Source: Paenibacillus sp. 1_12
Lineage (GTDB): Bacteria; Bacillota; Bacilli; Paenibacillales; NBRC-103111
NCBI RefSeq assembly: GCF_900114475.1
Contig: NZ_FOTE01000004.1
Location: forward strand, 3,580 to 67,579
Direction of reading: 5' to 3'
Length of the DNA: 64,000 bases
A model generated the notes under the pieces. That model was not told the DNA's origin, did not search any database, and worked only from the letters and a program-made list of their open reading frames with translations. Position numbers and translations under genes: made by a program. How positions within the stretch are numbered: position 1 is the stretch's first letter; each line of letters opens with the position of its first letter. Positions 7,964 to 16,686 of this stretch are shown here, piece by piece.

Positions 7964-9851
7964 GTGCGCCGAGCATGGGCGTTATCTATAGGGTGAAAGT
8001 CCCGAGTGACGAAGGCAGTAGTAGTCATTAGCTTAAGACAAGGGTGTCCTCCGCGAGGTGGAATCTGAAGGAAGTCGGCGGCAAACCTCCGGTTCGAGGA
8101 ACACGAATCTCATATAAGGCTAACGTTCGTTGGATGAGGCTGCAATACAAGTCAAAGTCCTTACTGCCGAAGGCGAGCGGGAGTAAATGAGGCGAATAGA
8201 TGGAGGGAAAGATAGCGTTCTTACCTGGGGAGATCTGTACGGAACGCGGAGCAATCTCCGTAACCTTGCTTGTGAAAGTAGGCTGAACGTACAGAAGTCA
8301 GCAGAAGCCATAGTACGCATGGTGTTGCAACATCTGCGGAAGGGCTGAACATGAAATAGGCATTTGTACATCAAGGCGTTCAGGATGAGTGTTGAAAGCA
8401 GAAAATCCGAAAGGACCTGACTGGAGAAGGAAGCGGTGAATTCCGTTTGGGGCTTCGGCAGGGCAGAATTCATCTCTGGCACAAGAGGAAAGTACAAATC
8501 ACGTAAGGAGTTGTAGAAATGTTGGAGCAGTTGCTGTCACGAGAAAATCTTCTAGCGGCACTAAAACGTGTGGAATCAAATAAAGGAAGCCACGGCGTAG
8601 ATGGCATGTCCGTAAAAACCTTACGTGAACACATCAAACAAAACTGGCAGACCATACGACAAGCGATAGAAGAGGGAACCTACCAGCCTAGCTCCGTACG
8701 TCGGGTCGAAATCCCGAAACCGAATGGCGGAGGCGTAAGGAAGTTAGGTATACCTACCGTGATAGACCGAATGCTACAGCAAGCAATTGCCCAAGTGTTA
8801 ACACCATTGTTTGACCCACAGTTCTCCGAACATAGTTATGGATTTCGCCCAAAAAGGCGAGGACATGATGCCGTGAGGAAAGCTGGAGGATTCATGAAAG
8901 AAGGCTATCGATTCGTAGTCGACTTGGACTTGGAGAAATTCTTTGACTGCGTCAACCATGACCGCCTAATGATGAAGATTTCGGAGAAAGTGAAGGAGAA
9001 GAAAGTCCTCTTGCTCATTCGGAAATATCTTCAAACGGGAGTAATGGAGAACGGGTTAGTTAAACCGACACCAGAAGGAGCACCGCAGGGTGGGCCACTG
9101 AGTCCGCTATTATCTAACATCGTACTAGATGAACTGGACAAAGAATTAGAGAAACGTGGACACCGATTCGTTCGCTATGCGGATGACTGTAATATTTATG
9201 TGAAAACGAAAAGAGCAGGCGAACGAGTCAAGGCATCGGTAACCCAATTCATCGAGAAAAGACTGAAATTAAAGGTAAACCAAGCCAAAAGTGCGGTAGA
9301 CCGTCCATGGAAACGAAAGTTTCTCGGATTTAGTTTTAGTGTGAACAAAGATCCGAAGGTAAGAATTGCAAAACAATCCTTACAGAAAGCGGAGTCTAGG
9401 ATTCGAGAGATTACTTCTCGAAGAAAATCGATGAAGATGGAAGAGCGAATTAAGGAACTGAACCAATACCTTATTGGATGGTGCGGATACTTCTCGCTTG
9501 CGGACACGCCAAGTGTCTTTCAGCATCTGGATTCGTGGATACGAAGAAGGTTACGAATGTGCCTTTGGAAACAATGGAAGAAACCGAAAACCAAAGTCAA
9601 AAGGCTTATATCCTTAGGCATGCCCAAGGATAAAGCCTTTGAATGGGGAAATACCCGAAAGGGGTATTGGCGAATTGCACGAAGCCCGATTCTGAGCCGA
9701 GCATTAAACAATCTCTACTGGGAATCCAATGGATTTAGATGCTTGATGGACAGATACAACAAATTACGGAGTATTTCATGAACCGCCGTATACCGAACGG
9801 TATGTACGGTGGTGTGAGAGGTCGGGGGCTAGTCGCCCCCTCCTACTCGAT
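7964..9851 (+). mobile_element. group IIC intron, complete
   Basis: The 5' end GTGCGCC and the following GAGCATGGGCG and ATAGGGTGAAAGTCCCGA segments are those of group IIC introns of the Oceanobacillus iheyensis type. The 3' end holds a domain V hairpin (about 9781-9814, with CGCCGTATACCGAACGG) and a domain VI stem ending in CCTACTCGAT at 9851. The intron encodes its maturase in the domain IV position, and the stop codon of that gene touches the domain V start. It lies directly after an intrinsic terminator, the known target preference of class C introns. Both ends and the ORF look intact, so it may be active. It is a self-splicing retroelement RNA. Confidence 0.95.
8519..9781 (+). CDS. ltrA: group II intron reverse transcriptase/maturase
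   Basis: 420 residues, full length for the class C form, which lacks the endonuclease domain. Reverse transcriptase blocks run from about residue 30 to 300, with the catalytic YADD at about 220-223, preceded by the conserved GAPQGGPLSPLLSN. A maturase (group II intron maturase-specific, thumb/X) domain follows, with LNQYLIGWCGYF and the typical ending GYWRIARSPILSRALNN. The ATG follows GTAAGGAG at 8 nt. The protein helps the intron RNA splice and copies it into DNA during mobility. No frameshift or stop interrupts it. Confidence 0.96.
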   Translation: MLEQLLSRENLLAALKRVESNKGSHGVDGMSVKTLREHIKQNWQTIRQAIEEGTYQPSSVRRVEIPKPNGGGVRKLGIPTVIDRMLQQAIAQVLTPLFDPQFSEHSYGFRPKRRGHDAVRKAGGFMKEGYRFVVDLDLEKFFDCVNHDRLMMKISEKVKEKKVLLLIRKYLQTGVMENGLVKPTPEGAPQGGPLSPLLSNIVLDELDKELEKRGHRFVRYADDCNIYVKTKRAGERVKASVTQFIEKRLKLKVNQAKSAVDRPWKRKFLGFSFSVNKDPKVRIAKQSLQKAESRIREITSRRKSMKMEERIKELNQYLIGWCGYFSLADTPSVFQHLDSWIRRRLRMCLWKQWKKPKTKVKRLISLGMPKDKAFEWGNTRKGYWRIARSPILSRALNNLYWESNGFRCLMDRYNKLRSIS

Positions 9852-9852
9852 T

Positions 9853-10104
9853 TCAGGATCTAAGTTTATCATATTCGATTTCAATTAAATGAAAGAAAGA
9901 AGAAGGCTTAATATTCAGCCCATCACATAGTTCAAATATCTTGCTGACAGAGGGCTCGTTTCGACCTACCTCTATCATGGAGATGTAAGAGCGATCTACC
10001 TCACATTTTCCAGCTAAGTCCTCTTGACTTAAGCCCTGCTTTATTCGTATAGCTTTTAAGGTTTTACCGATAACTTGTTTGATAGTTTGCTCATTATGGT
10101 TCAA
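9853..10104 (-). CDS. small XRE-family transcriptional regulator
   Basis: 83 residues forming almost only an XRE helix-turn-helix: IGKTLKAIRIKQGLSQEDLAGKCEVDRSYISMIEVGRNEPS is the classic pattern, given here only to identify the fold. The start is TTG at 10104, with AAAAGGAG about 9 nt upstream on the minus strand. The stop codon (9853-9855) lies one base beyond the 3' end of the group II intron, so the intron has separated the gene from its probable bidirectional terminator. It probably represses itself or neighbours. Confidence 0.88.
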   Translation of the reverse strand: MNHNEQTIKQVIGKTLKAIRIKQGLSQEDLAGKCEVDRSYISMIEVGRNEPSVSKIFELCDGLNIKPSSFFHLIEIEYDKLRS

Positions 10105-10590
10105 AGGAAAAGACTCCTTTTAAAACCATTATCAGTGAGCTATAATAGTAACAACCAGATAAGGTGTTCAACAAAATAGCAATAATATACATTTGTTGTT
10201 TCGTTTTTTTATAAACTCGATCTATTTTAGAGGTATTCAAACAGCTATTGAAAAAATAGCAGTTTGTTACAAAACTAATTGTCTACTGTTCAACGTAATG
10301 GTAAAGTTATACATAGTAATAAATGGAATATTAGAACATATGTTCCTATATGTGAGATTCTTATTTTGGGTATTGAGATTAGTCTTATATCTCGTCTACT
10401 AGATTTTATTTTTAAGACATTAGATCTCACCTTAAATCAGTAGTACAGGGAGAACTGAAAAGCTGTGAAGTAACAGAAATGAGAACCACGTTGAATAAAG
10501 AGCTCACTTCTGCCAGTGCAGTCACCTAGATAAATTCACCTCCAAGCAGAAGGAAGCTCAATTTAATCATACATATGGAGGTTTACGTTC
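10105..10590. other. intergenic region with long inverted repeat
   Basis: About 490 bases, AT-rich. A frame at 10193-10402 lacks a ribosome binding site and looks like chance hydrophobic coding. A 14-bp inverted repeat (10500-10513 and 10546-10559, 12 of 14 matching) lies ahead of the next gene and could be an operator or a leader hairpin. SD sequence TGGAGG lies at 10574-10579. Confidence 0.5.
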
Positions 10591-11727
10591 ATGAAGGCAA
10601 TCAGAATGCGTGTATTAGCCCTAGCAGGCGCAGTAGTATTAAGCAGTTCATTATTATCGACTGGGGTAGTCGAGGCGAAGTCGGGCAATGTGGGTATTCT
10701 AGCAGCCACTTCATCTAGTAGTGAGTATACAACTGTCAAAGTCGAAATCGACGGCAAGCTCCAGACTTTCGAACAATCAGCTGTCCTGATTGGAGGAAGT
10801 ACCATGATCCCGATGCGGAGCATCTTTGAGTCACTCGGGAGTACTATTACTTGGAGCCAACAAACACAAACAGTAACAGCCATCAAGGACAACACGAAGA
10901 TCGTACTAACAATCGGCAAATCGACAGCAACAGTTAACGGTAAAACGGTTCAGCTTTCCAAAGAAGCTGTAATTCTCAATGGCAGTACACTCGTCCCCCT
11001 GAGATTCGTTTCGGAGGCTCTTGGAAGTACTGTGAGTTGGGATAACGTTACTAACACAGCTTCTATCACCAGTGTAGGCGGTACGGTAGTCACCCCACCT
11101 GCATCCAATGTCGTTAATGGTATCAAAGTACTCTACGGAAAGCATGATTATGCTTCCAAGAGCCAGAAAGAGTATGACAAGGTAATGGAAATCGTTAATA
11201 AAGCAATGGATGGCTACAAGAATAAGAAGTATTATGATAGCTACCCACAGAAACAAGCTTATGTTGATTTTTACTACAACGGGGTAAAATGGAATGGCAC
11301 TGCAGACACGGATTACGACTCTGCAGTTTTTGATGCCGAACAGAACGTCAAGACAATGAAAGCCGCAGGTATAACTGACCTTAACGTAATGCTTGAGGTA
11401 ATCCAATTACGTATCATCGCAATCAACCTAGCAGGAGGTTCAGCAGTCGTAGTACAAAAGCCTGGGATAGAGAGTGCGTACCAACTTTTAGTTGGCGGAG
11501 AAAAAGATTGCGATTCGTATTCGCAAGTGGTCGCGGCGATTTTCGATGCTGCAGGTTACAATACAGCTATTCAGGCAAGTGCAACACATGCTGATCCTTT
11601 AGTTGAAGTTTCAAAGGGTGTTTGGTTTAATGTCGCATCGGGATTTGACTGTGTAGCGAAACTACCAACTGCCACTTCCTTAGCTACTTCTAATGGTTCT
11701 TACTTGTTAGTAACTCCGACTTACTAA
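10591..11727 (+). CDS. secreted stalk-domain protein with transglutaminase-like domain
   Basis: 378 residues with a Sec signal peptide (MKAIRMRVLALAGAVVL...). Two copper amine oxidase N-terminal 'stalk' repeats follow (about residues 45-165), recognised by STMIPMRSIFESLG and STLVPLRFVSEALG, each closing with a WD/WS and IT strand. The C-terminal 200 residues look like a transglutaminase-like cysteine fold: EKDCDSYSQVVAAIFDAAGY supplies the cysteine, THADPLVEV the histidine and GVWFNV the strand before an acidic residue. These are seen by eye only. The protein probably acts in the cell wall or outside the cell, and its substrate is unknown. A close paralogue follows. Confidence 0.85.
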   Translation: MKAIRMRVLALAGAVVLSSSLLSTGVVEAKSGNVGILAATSSSSEYTTVKVEIDGKLQTFEQSAVLIGGSTMIPMRSIFESLGSTITWSQQTQTVTAIKDNTKIVLTIGKSTATVNGKTVQLSKEAVILNGSTLVPLRFVSEALGSTVSWDNVTNTASITSVGGTVVTPPASNVVNGIKVLYGKHDYASKSQKEYDKVMEIVNKAMDGYKNKKYYDSYPQKQAYVDFYYNGVKWNGTADTDYDSAVFDAEQNVKTMKAAGITDLNVMLEVIQLRIIAINLAGGSAVVVQKPGIESAYQLLVGGEKDCDSYSQVVAAIFDAAGYNTAIQASATHADPLVEVSKGVWFNVASGFDCVAKLPTATSLATSNGSYLLVTPTY

Positions 11728-11734
11728 GAAACAG

Positions 11735-11765
11735 GGGAGATTACGAAATCTCCCTAATCTTTTGA
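11735..11765 (+). terminator. intrinsic terminator
   Basis: A perfect 8-bp stem GGGAGATT / AATCTCCC with an ACGA loop is followed by TAATCTTTT, 8 nt after the stop. Confidence 0.85.
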
Positions 11766-11839
11766 TCATTTCAGGACAGCTTTTTATAGATTAATGTACA
11801 GATAACATTGCAAAGTAGCAATAAGAGGAGGAAAAGAGA

Positions 11840-12940
11840 ATGCGAAAGATAACCAGTACAGTATTGGCTTTGTTGTTGATGCTGACACTAATTGTACCTT
11901 CAGCATTTGCGGAATCAACGAAGGCATCTGCCTCCTATACGGAAGTCACCGTCACCATTGATGGTAAGCAGCAGGTCTTCGACCAACAATCAGCGATATT
12001 GATGGATGGATCAACTCTTGTCCCCATGCGCAGCATTTTTGAACGTCTGGGCGCAACCATAACTTGGAATCAGCAAACTCAAACCGTGACAGGTATCAAG
12101 GATACTACGAAGATCGTTCTGACAATCGGCAAGACGACAGCAACGGTCGACGGTAAAATAGTTCAGCTTGCTAAGGAAGCAGTAGTTCTCAATGGCTCGA
12201 CTCTAGTACCTCTCCGTTTCGTATCCGAGGCACTTGGAGCAACGGTAGGTTGGGACAATGCTACTAACACAGCTACAATCAACAGTGTGGATGGTACAGT
12301 AGTAATCACTCCACCTGCATCTAATGTGGTGAATGGTATCAAGGTGCAGTTCGGGAAGCATGATTATGCTTCAAAGAGTCAGAAAGAGTATGGTAAGGTA
12401 ATGGAAATCATCAACAAAGCAATGGATGGTTATAAGAATAAGAGCTACTATGACAGTTACCCTCAGAAACAAGCTTATGTTGATTACTACTTCAATGGGG
12501 TAAAATGGAATGGTACTTTTGACACTGATTACGACTCTGCAGTTTTTGATGCACAGCAAAATGTTAAGACGATGAAAGCAGCAGGTATAACTGACCTTAA
12601 TGTTATGCTTGAGGTGATTCAACTTCGACACATTGCAATCAAATTAGCAGGAGGTTCAGCGGTTGTAGTGCAGAAGCCAGGAGTTGAGAGTGCATATCAA
12701 CTTTTAGTTGGTGGGGAAAATGATTGCGACTCTTATGCTCAGACATTAATTGCAATTTTCGATTCAGCAGGATACAGCACAGCTATTCAGGCATCTGCTA
12801 CACATGCAGATGCATTAGTTAAAATTCAGGGTAGTTGGTTTAATTTGTCAACGGGCGTGGATAAAGTAGCAAGTATCCCTACTGCCACTACTCTAGCAAG
12901 TTCAAATGGTTCTTACTTGTTAGTAACTCCGACTTATTAA
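11840..12940 (+). CDS. paralogous secreted stalk-domain/transglutaminase-like protein
   Basis: 366 residues, a tandem duplicate of the preceding gene with high identity along the whole length (for example SNGSYLLVTPTY at both C-termini). It has a signal peptide ending near PSAFAES, two stalk repeats and the same Cys (NDCDSYAQ), His (THADALVKI) and WFNL elements. The ATG follows AGAGGAGG. The two genes have separate terminators and ribosome binding sites and probably separate promoters, so they may be expressed under different conditions. The signal peptide is the least conserved part. Confidence 0.85.
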   Translation: MRKITSTVLALLLMLTLIVPSAFAESTKASASYTEVTVTIDGKQQVFDQQSAILMDGSTLVPMRSIFERLGATITWNQQTQTVTGIKDTTKIVLTIGKTTATVDGKIVQLAKEAVVLNGSTLVPLRFVSEALGATVGWDNATNTATINSVDGTVVITPPASNVVNGIKVQFGKHDYASKSQKEYGKVMEIINKAMDGYKNKSYYDSYPQKQAYVDYYFNGVKWNGTFDTDYDSAVFDAQQNVKTMKAAGITDLNVMLEVIQLRHIAIKLAGGSAVVVQKPGVESAYQLLVGGENDCDSYAQTLIAIFDSAGYSTAIQASATHADALVKIQGSWFNLSTGVDKVASIPTATTLASSNGSYLLVTPTY

Positions 12941-12963
12941 AAGTAAGCTTTATAGTTATCTAG

Positions 12964-13001
12964 TAAGAGATGCTCTTTTAAATAGAGTATCTCTTATTTT
13001 G
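12964..13001 (+). terminator. intrinsic terminator
   Basis: A 13-bp stem TAAGAGATGCTCT / AGAGTATCTCTTA (one G.U pair) around a 7-nt loop is followed by TTTTGTTT. Confidence 0.85.
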
Positions 13002-13310
13002 TTTATAATTAACTTGGCTTAATCCAACTTCCACTTCCTTATTTGATAACTATCACCCTGACAAGCACATAAATATAGTTCGGTATATCAAGAGTTTGGC
13101 ACTAGATCTAGGTTGCAACGATATGAGACGTTTATCCAAAAACGGACAGACGTCTTTTTTCTGTCGTATATATTCTGGGGTATTCATGGGGTACTCCTGC
13201 CTATTGTTTTCACTGTAACGGAATGGTAGAGATCGGTAACATTCTTTGATACAATAATTATATTAAGAGTTTATTGCCGAGCTAGATTATTGAAAGTGAG
13301 GAGAATAGTG
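13002..13310. other. intergenic region, probable left part of integrative element
   Basis: About 310 bases with no gene. A terminator-like structure lies at 13127-13160: AGACGT / ACGTCT outer stem, TCC / GGA inner stem, and a T6 run. It may separate the stalk-protein locus from the recombinase island. Attachment sites were not identified. Confidence 0.5.
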
Positions 13311-14102
13311 ATGACATTACAGAGGAAGAAACAATTCGGGGTTATTGAGACACAGAAAACATTAACGGAAACTAGATCTACCGAAAAACATAAGGAGTTA
13401 GTAAATCCAGCTGAGCATTTCGATATAAAGTTGTTATATGGTCGTCATCCTGCGTACAGCAAATCTACATATGCCGTACAATTCACTAGTAGGCTAGAGG
13501 GCAGAGATTCTTCTTGCTACTTAGAGGTGGAGCTTCGCGAGAAGTTTGAGGAGCACTTGAAGGAGCTCTGCGTATTTGGTGAAATTTCTCGCACCGAGCT
13601 ACTAAAGGTAGCCGACTATGTTAAACAGCTTAAGATACAAGGGGTATTTGAACGAGTTCCTGATCTACTTCAAGCAATAGAAGGACAGGCTGACATTTCC
13701 GAAAGTCAGGAGCTGTATGACCTTGCAGTCGAAAGCATAGTGGAAGATCTCGCAGCATACCCGACCGTTACTAGCGATCATTATCGTCATGGCGTGAGTT
13801 CGGGTGTAATCCTGGACAGCGATCCTCTTCGCAGGAGGTTTGGCTCTGAGGTTGTTGGGATAACTACTGAATCAGTGTATGAAATCATAGGCTTAGAGCC
13901 TAGTCCTCAAAATAAAGTACGACTACAAGAGGTAATTAAAGCTTGGTATAGCATGGGGTATATTATCAAAAGAAGTAAGGATCGCTGGCAGGAGGCGTTT
14001 CGTCCAAACGAGAGTATTAAGGACGCAAAGCGTTTCTATCTCCTAAAGGTTGAGGGTTTGAATGAGCATCTCAATGTGGAAGAATCCGTCCCTACCGAAT
14101 GA
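13311..14102 (+). CDS. hypothetical protein co-transcribed with methylase
   Basis: 263 residues, not recognised. The ATG at 13311 is preceded by GTGAGGAG at 7 nt, which beats the upstream TTG at 13290. The protein is charged and mostly helical. The C-terminal part (VYEIIGLEPSPQNK to MGYIIKRSKDRW) has the rhythm of a winged-helix domain, which is a guess from pattern only. The stop overlaps the start of the methylase gene (ATGA), so the two are translationally coupled and probably act together, for example as a specificity or regulatory partner on element DNA. Confidence 0.75.
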   Translation: MTLQRKKQFGVIETQKTLTETRSTEKHKELVNPAEHFDIKLLYGRHPAYSKSTYAVQFTSRLEGRDSSCYLEVELREKFEEHLKELCVFGEISRTELLKVADYVKQLKIQGVFERVPDLLQAIEGQADISESQELYDLAVESIVEDLAAYPTVTSDHYRHGVSSGVILDSDPLRRRFGSEVVGITTESVYEIIGLEPSPQNKVRLQEVIKAWYSMGYIIKRSKDRWQEAFRPNESIKDAKRFYLLKVEGLNEHLNVEESVPTE

Positions 14103-15013
14103 GGTACAAGCATAAAGTTCACCCAAACAAGGGTCATGACGACAGCGTAATCTCTTATATTGGGGGTAAGGCTGCCCTTATCAACAATATCGTCCCTATT
14201 ATTAATTATGCCTTAGAAGCATACTCGCTAACAGAATATATGGAGCTATGCGGCGGTGGAGCTAGAATGCTCCTTTCATTAGAACATAGCCGTTTAACAA
14301 GGCGTGTGTACAATGACATTGACGAGAGCTTGTATGCCCTCTTCTCCTGTCTCACTGAGCCCTCTCTAACGTATGAGCTTATGGCTCTGCTAGAAGAATG
14401 GGGTATCAGCGAGGAACGGTATTTATGGGCAAAGCAGGTTCGTTTAAGCAGTCGCTTGGGTGATGAGGGGTATGACATTGTTACCGCAGCAGCCTGTGCT
14501 TTTGTAGTTACGAGGCAATCACGAGCAGCCACTATGAATAGCTTCAACCGATCCATCTTGACAGCTGAAAGATCCCGTTCCTACATGCGAAGGGTGCATA
14601 ATCTTTACAGCTTCTTACCGACCATGGAGGGTGTAGAAGTAACGAACAAGGACGTTCTTGAAGTCCTCCAAGAAAACCGTAATTGGGGTAGGACATTTAT
14701 ATATATCGATCCTCCATATACAAATCAGGAAATGATCGGGGACAAACACTATAGAGTTAACTGGTCGAACGAGGATCACGAAAAATTAGTTGATCTCCTT
14801 CTTACTCATCCTGCAGCCATAGCCCTCAGTTGTTACGATAATAGTCTATATAGTAGCAGGCTCGTTGGTTGGACGAAGGTATATTTGAAAAAACTTCACA
14901 TATCCAGTTCTGGGGTGAGCGGTCGTTTCGCTGAAGAGTTCTTGTGGGTGAATTTTAAAGTTTCTGGCTCACTTCTTGAGCATATATCGGAGTTCGATTA
15001 TAGTCAGGAGTAG
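14099..15013 (+). CDS. Dam-type N6-adenine DNA methyltransferase
   Basis: 304 residues of the D12 (alpha-class) adenine methyltransferase family. The SAM-binding motif region is SYIGGKAALINNIVPII near the N-terminus, a second conserved element is ELCGGGARMLLSLE, and the catalytic DPPY lies at residues 204-207. It transfers methyl groups from S-adenosylmethionine to adenine in DNA. No restriction endonuclease is adjacent, so it is probably an orphan methylase that protects or regulates the mobile element. It overlaps the preceding gene by 4 nt. Confidence 0.9.
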   Translation: MRYKHKVHPNKGHDDSVISYIGGKAALINNIVPIINYALEAYSLTEYMELCGGGARMLLSLEHSRLTRRVYNDIDESLYALFSCLTEPSLTYELMALLEEWGISEERYLWAKQVRLSSRLGDEGYDIVTAAACAFVVTRQSRAATMNSFNRSILTAERSRSYMRRVHNLYSFLPTMEGVEVTNKDVLEVLQENRNWGRTFIYIDPPYTNQEMIGDKHYRVNWSNEDHEKLVDLLLTHPAAIALSCYDNSLYSSRLVGWTKVYLKKLHISSSGVSGRFAEEFLWVNFKVSGSLLEHISEFDYSQE

Positions 15014-15163
15014 AGGTTTTTTGATCTTTCGACACTGGATTTCACTGGTTTGATAATTAGGAAAATACCTAGACATAGGTAAAAATACCAACAGATACGC
15101 GAAGTTTCGGAGAATACCTGCTCTATTTCTAAGTGCTTGTTAATCATCGGTAATAACTTCGTG

Positions 15164-15198
15164 AAGTCCTTTATGTTGAAAAACGTAGAGGGCTTTTT
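15164..15198 (+). terminator. intrinsic terminator with GAAA tetraloop
   Basis: A 14-bp stem (AAGTCCTTTATGTT / AACGTAGAGGGCTT, three G.U pairs) is capped by GAAA and followed by TTTTTGTTT. It ends the methylase transcript. Confidence 0.8.
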
Positions 15199-15514
15199 GT
15201 TTGCGTTTATATTCTCTTGGGGTATTGCTCAGCCCTTCTGAGATGCTGTTGGCGTTCTCCGGTATTTTAAGGCTGGGTATATCCGACTACGCAATCTTAT
15301 ATGCCAGATGACCGCATGCGAACAGGTACATTCGGCTATGGCTATTAGAAATTCACTTGCCTAGACAGTACAATTTCTTGTACGAGGGGGTACTGCCCTA
15401 TGCTCGAGAGAGTGAGGTCACTTATGCTCGATTATGGAGATATCTGTATCAGGTAAGCTTAGCTAGTGAGCATCATTCGTTGCAGTTCCAAGAACGGGCT
15501 CTGCTCCGTCCTGC

Positions 15515-15639
15515 TTTATAAAAGCTTTCAGTTATTTCTAAGGCTAAAACAGTATTTTATAAAAGCCTGCAATCTATTTTTAACGACCATGGATAGTTTT
15601 ATAAAATTCGTTGAGTGTTTTATAAAAGTATCTCATTTT
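15515..15639. repeat. phased 21-bp iteron-like array
   Basis: The core TTTATAAAA(G) occurs at 15515, 15556, 15598 and 15619, spaced 41, 42 and 21 bp. At the intermediate positions 15535 and 15577 lie degenerate copies (TTTCTAAGG, TTTTTAACG), giving six units of about 21 bp, or two helical turns. The core is near-palindromic. Such phasing is typical of protein-binding arrays such as replication iterons or operators. Confidence 0.6.
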
Positions 15640-15953
15640 CAACTATAAGGCATGTGTAATCATTAATTCATAAGAGAAATTGCCTTCTCGAGCTAATATC
15701 GAATAATTTACTGAGCTGTTAGATGACCTTTATTTATGATTATGTATTTAATCTTTCTGTTGGGGGTGAGTACGGAATTGTAGCACTTTGCTAGCAGAAA
15801 GGGTTCTTCGACTTAAACCGATTCTGTATGGCTGGCGGTTCTTGAGATTGTACATTGAAGAATTCTGGTGATTTAAGAGTTATGGATTTTAGACTGACTG
15901 TCACTACGGCTGTATGTTAGTTTCTATGGTTTTTTAACTAAGGAGGCGAGAGC

Positions 15954-16619
15954 ATGTTAGGTTACGCAAAAGATAAGGCTGTTCTAGCAAAACGCAAGGA
16001 AGATATTATTGCTTGTATCAGAGCGATAGTTGGAACTCCTAAGTTTCGTTATTCGATCCTGATGGAGCCCTTATATGATGTGGTCAGATTTAAGTGTAAG
16101 GTTACCGAAAACGTGTGTTTCACCTATATTGGTCAAAGCCTTGTTGTGGCTGATCTTTCTGGAGAGTCTAGCCTGTGGTTTGCTAATAAAAATCACATCG
16201 TATGCTTGGCAGAAGGTGATATTCTTTATGCTCAAAATGGCAGAGATACTAGTTCAAAGCGAGTGCTGTTTGATGGGGTATGGCATACGGATGTTTTGTT
16301 TAGATTCGGTTTTACTATGTCACCTTGGGTGTGTCCTGATCGTTACTTACGGAAAAGTATCACTACTTGTTATGATGAGGGCACCGTTGTAATGGATCAT
16401 ACATTGGTTGTAGCGTTAGCGATGGGTGATGTCGTATTGCTAACTTTAGGCACTGATGGCTTACTCGAGATCCATCATAAAGATGGGCATAAAACAAACA
16501 ATTCTCCTGCCAATTTGGAGATAGTATGGAGATATATGCATAAATCTCTACATGGAGAAAATGCTTGGAAGTATCAGGACGAGCGTGACGAGTTGCAGCG
16601 TATATTAGCAGAAATTTAA
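15954..16619 (+). CDS. HNH endonuclease-like protein
   Basis: 221 residues with a C-terminal HNH-type domain (about residues 165-205): LLEIHHKDGHKTNNSPANLEIV contains the paired histidines, the central asparagines and the following helix, with a later histidine in KSLHGE. This matches the zinc-dependent nicking nucleases found in homing endonucleases and phage genes. The N-terminal 150 residues are not recognised. The ATG follows AAGGAGG at 7 nt. It may be a free-standing homing endonuclease or an element-encoded nuclease. A terminator follows. Confidence 0.78.
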   Translation: MLGYAKDKAVLAKRKEDIIACIRAIVGTPKFRYSILMEPLYDVVRFKCKVTENVCFTYIGQSLVVADLSGESSLWFANKNHIVCLAEGDILYAQNGRDTSSKRVLFDGVWHTDVLFRFGFTMSPWVCPDRYLRKSITTCYDEGTVVMDHTLVVALAMGDVVLLTLGTDGLLEIHHKDGHKTNNSPANLEIVWRYMHKSLHGENAWKYQDERDELQRILAEI

Positions 16620-16646
16620 TTAAACAGCGTGAAAAGGATTCGCTCG

Positions 16647-16686
16647 AAAAGCGCATTAGACATTTAGCTCTAGTGCGCTTTTGTTT
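16647..16686 (+). terminator. intrinsic terminator
   Basis: A 14-bp stem AAAAGCGCATTAGA / TCTAGTGCGCTTTT (one G.U pair) with an 8-nt loop leads into TTTTGTTT. Confidence 0.88.

Larger units (their letters stand above)
15014..15953. other. long non-coding region of the element
   Basis: About 940 bases without a convincing gene. It contains a terminator (15164-15198) and a phased 21-bp repeat array (15515-15639). A GTG-initiated frame at 15466-15648 runs through the array but has no ribosome binding site. Length and content would fit an origin or control region of a mobile element. Confidence 0.55.

Noticed and set aside
10193-10402. 69-codon hydrophobic frame
   Set aside because: AT-rich, no ribosome binding site, and phenylalanine/leucine content as expected from random AT-rich DNA.
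15466-15648. 60-codon frame with a seven-residue rhythm (FIK repeats)
   Set aside because: The rhythm follows from the 21-bp DNA repeat; there is no ribosome binding site and the sequence is low in coding character.
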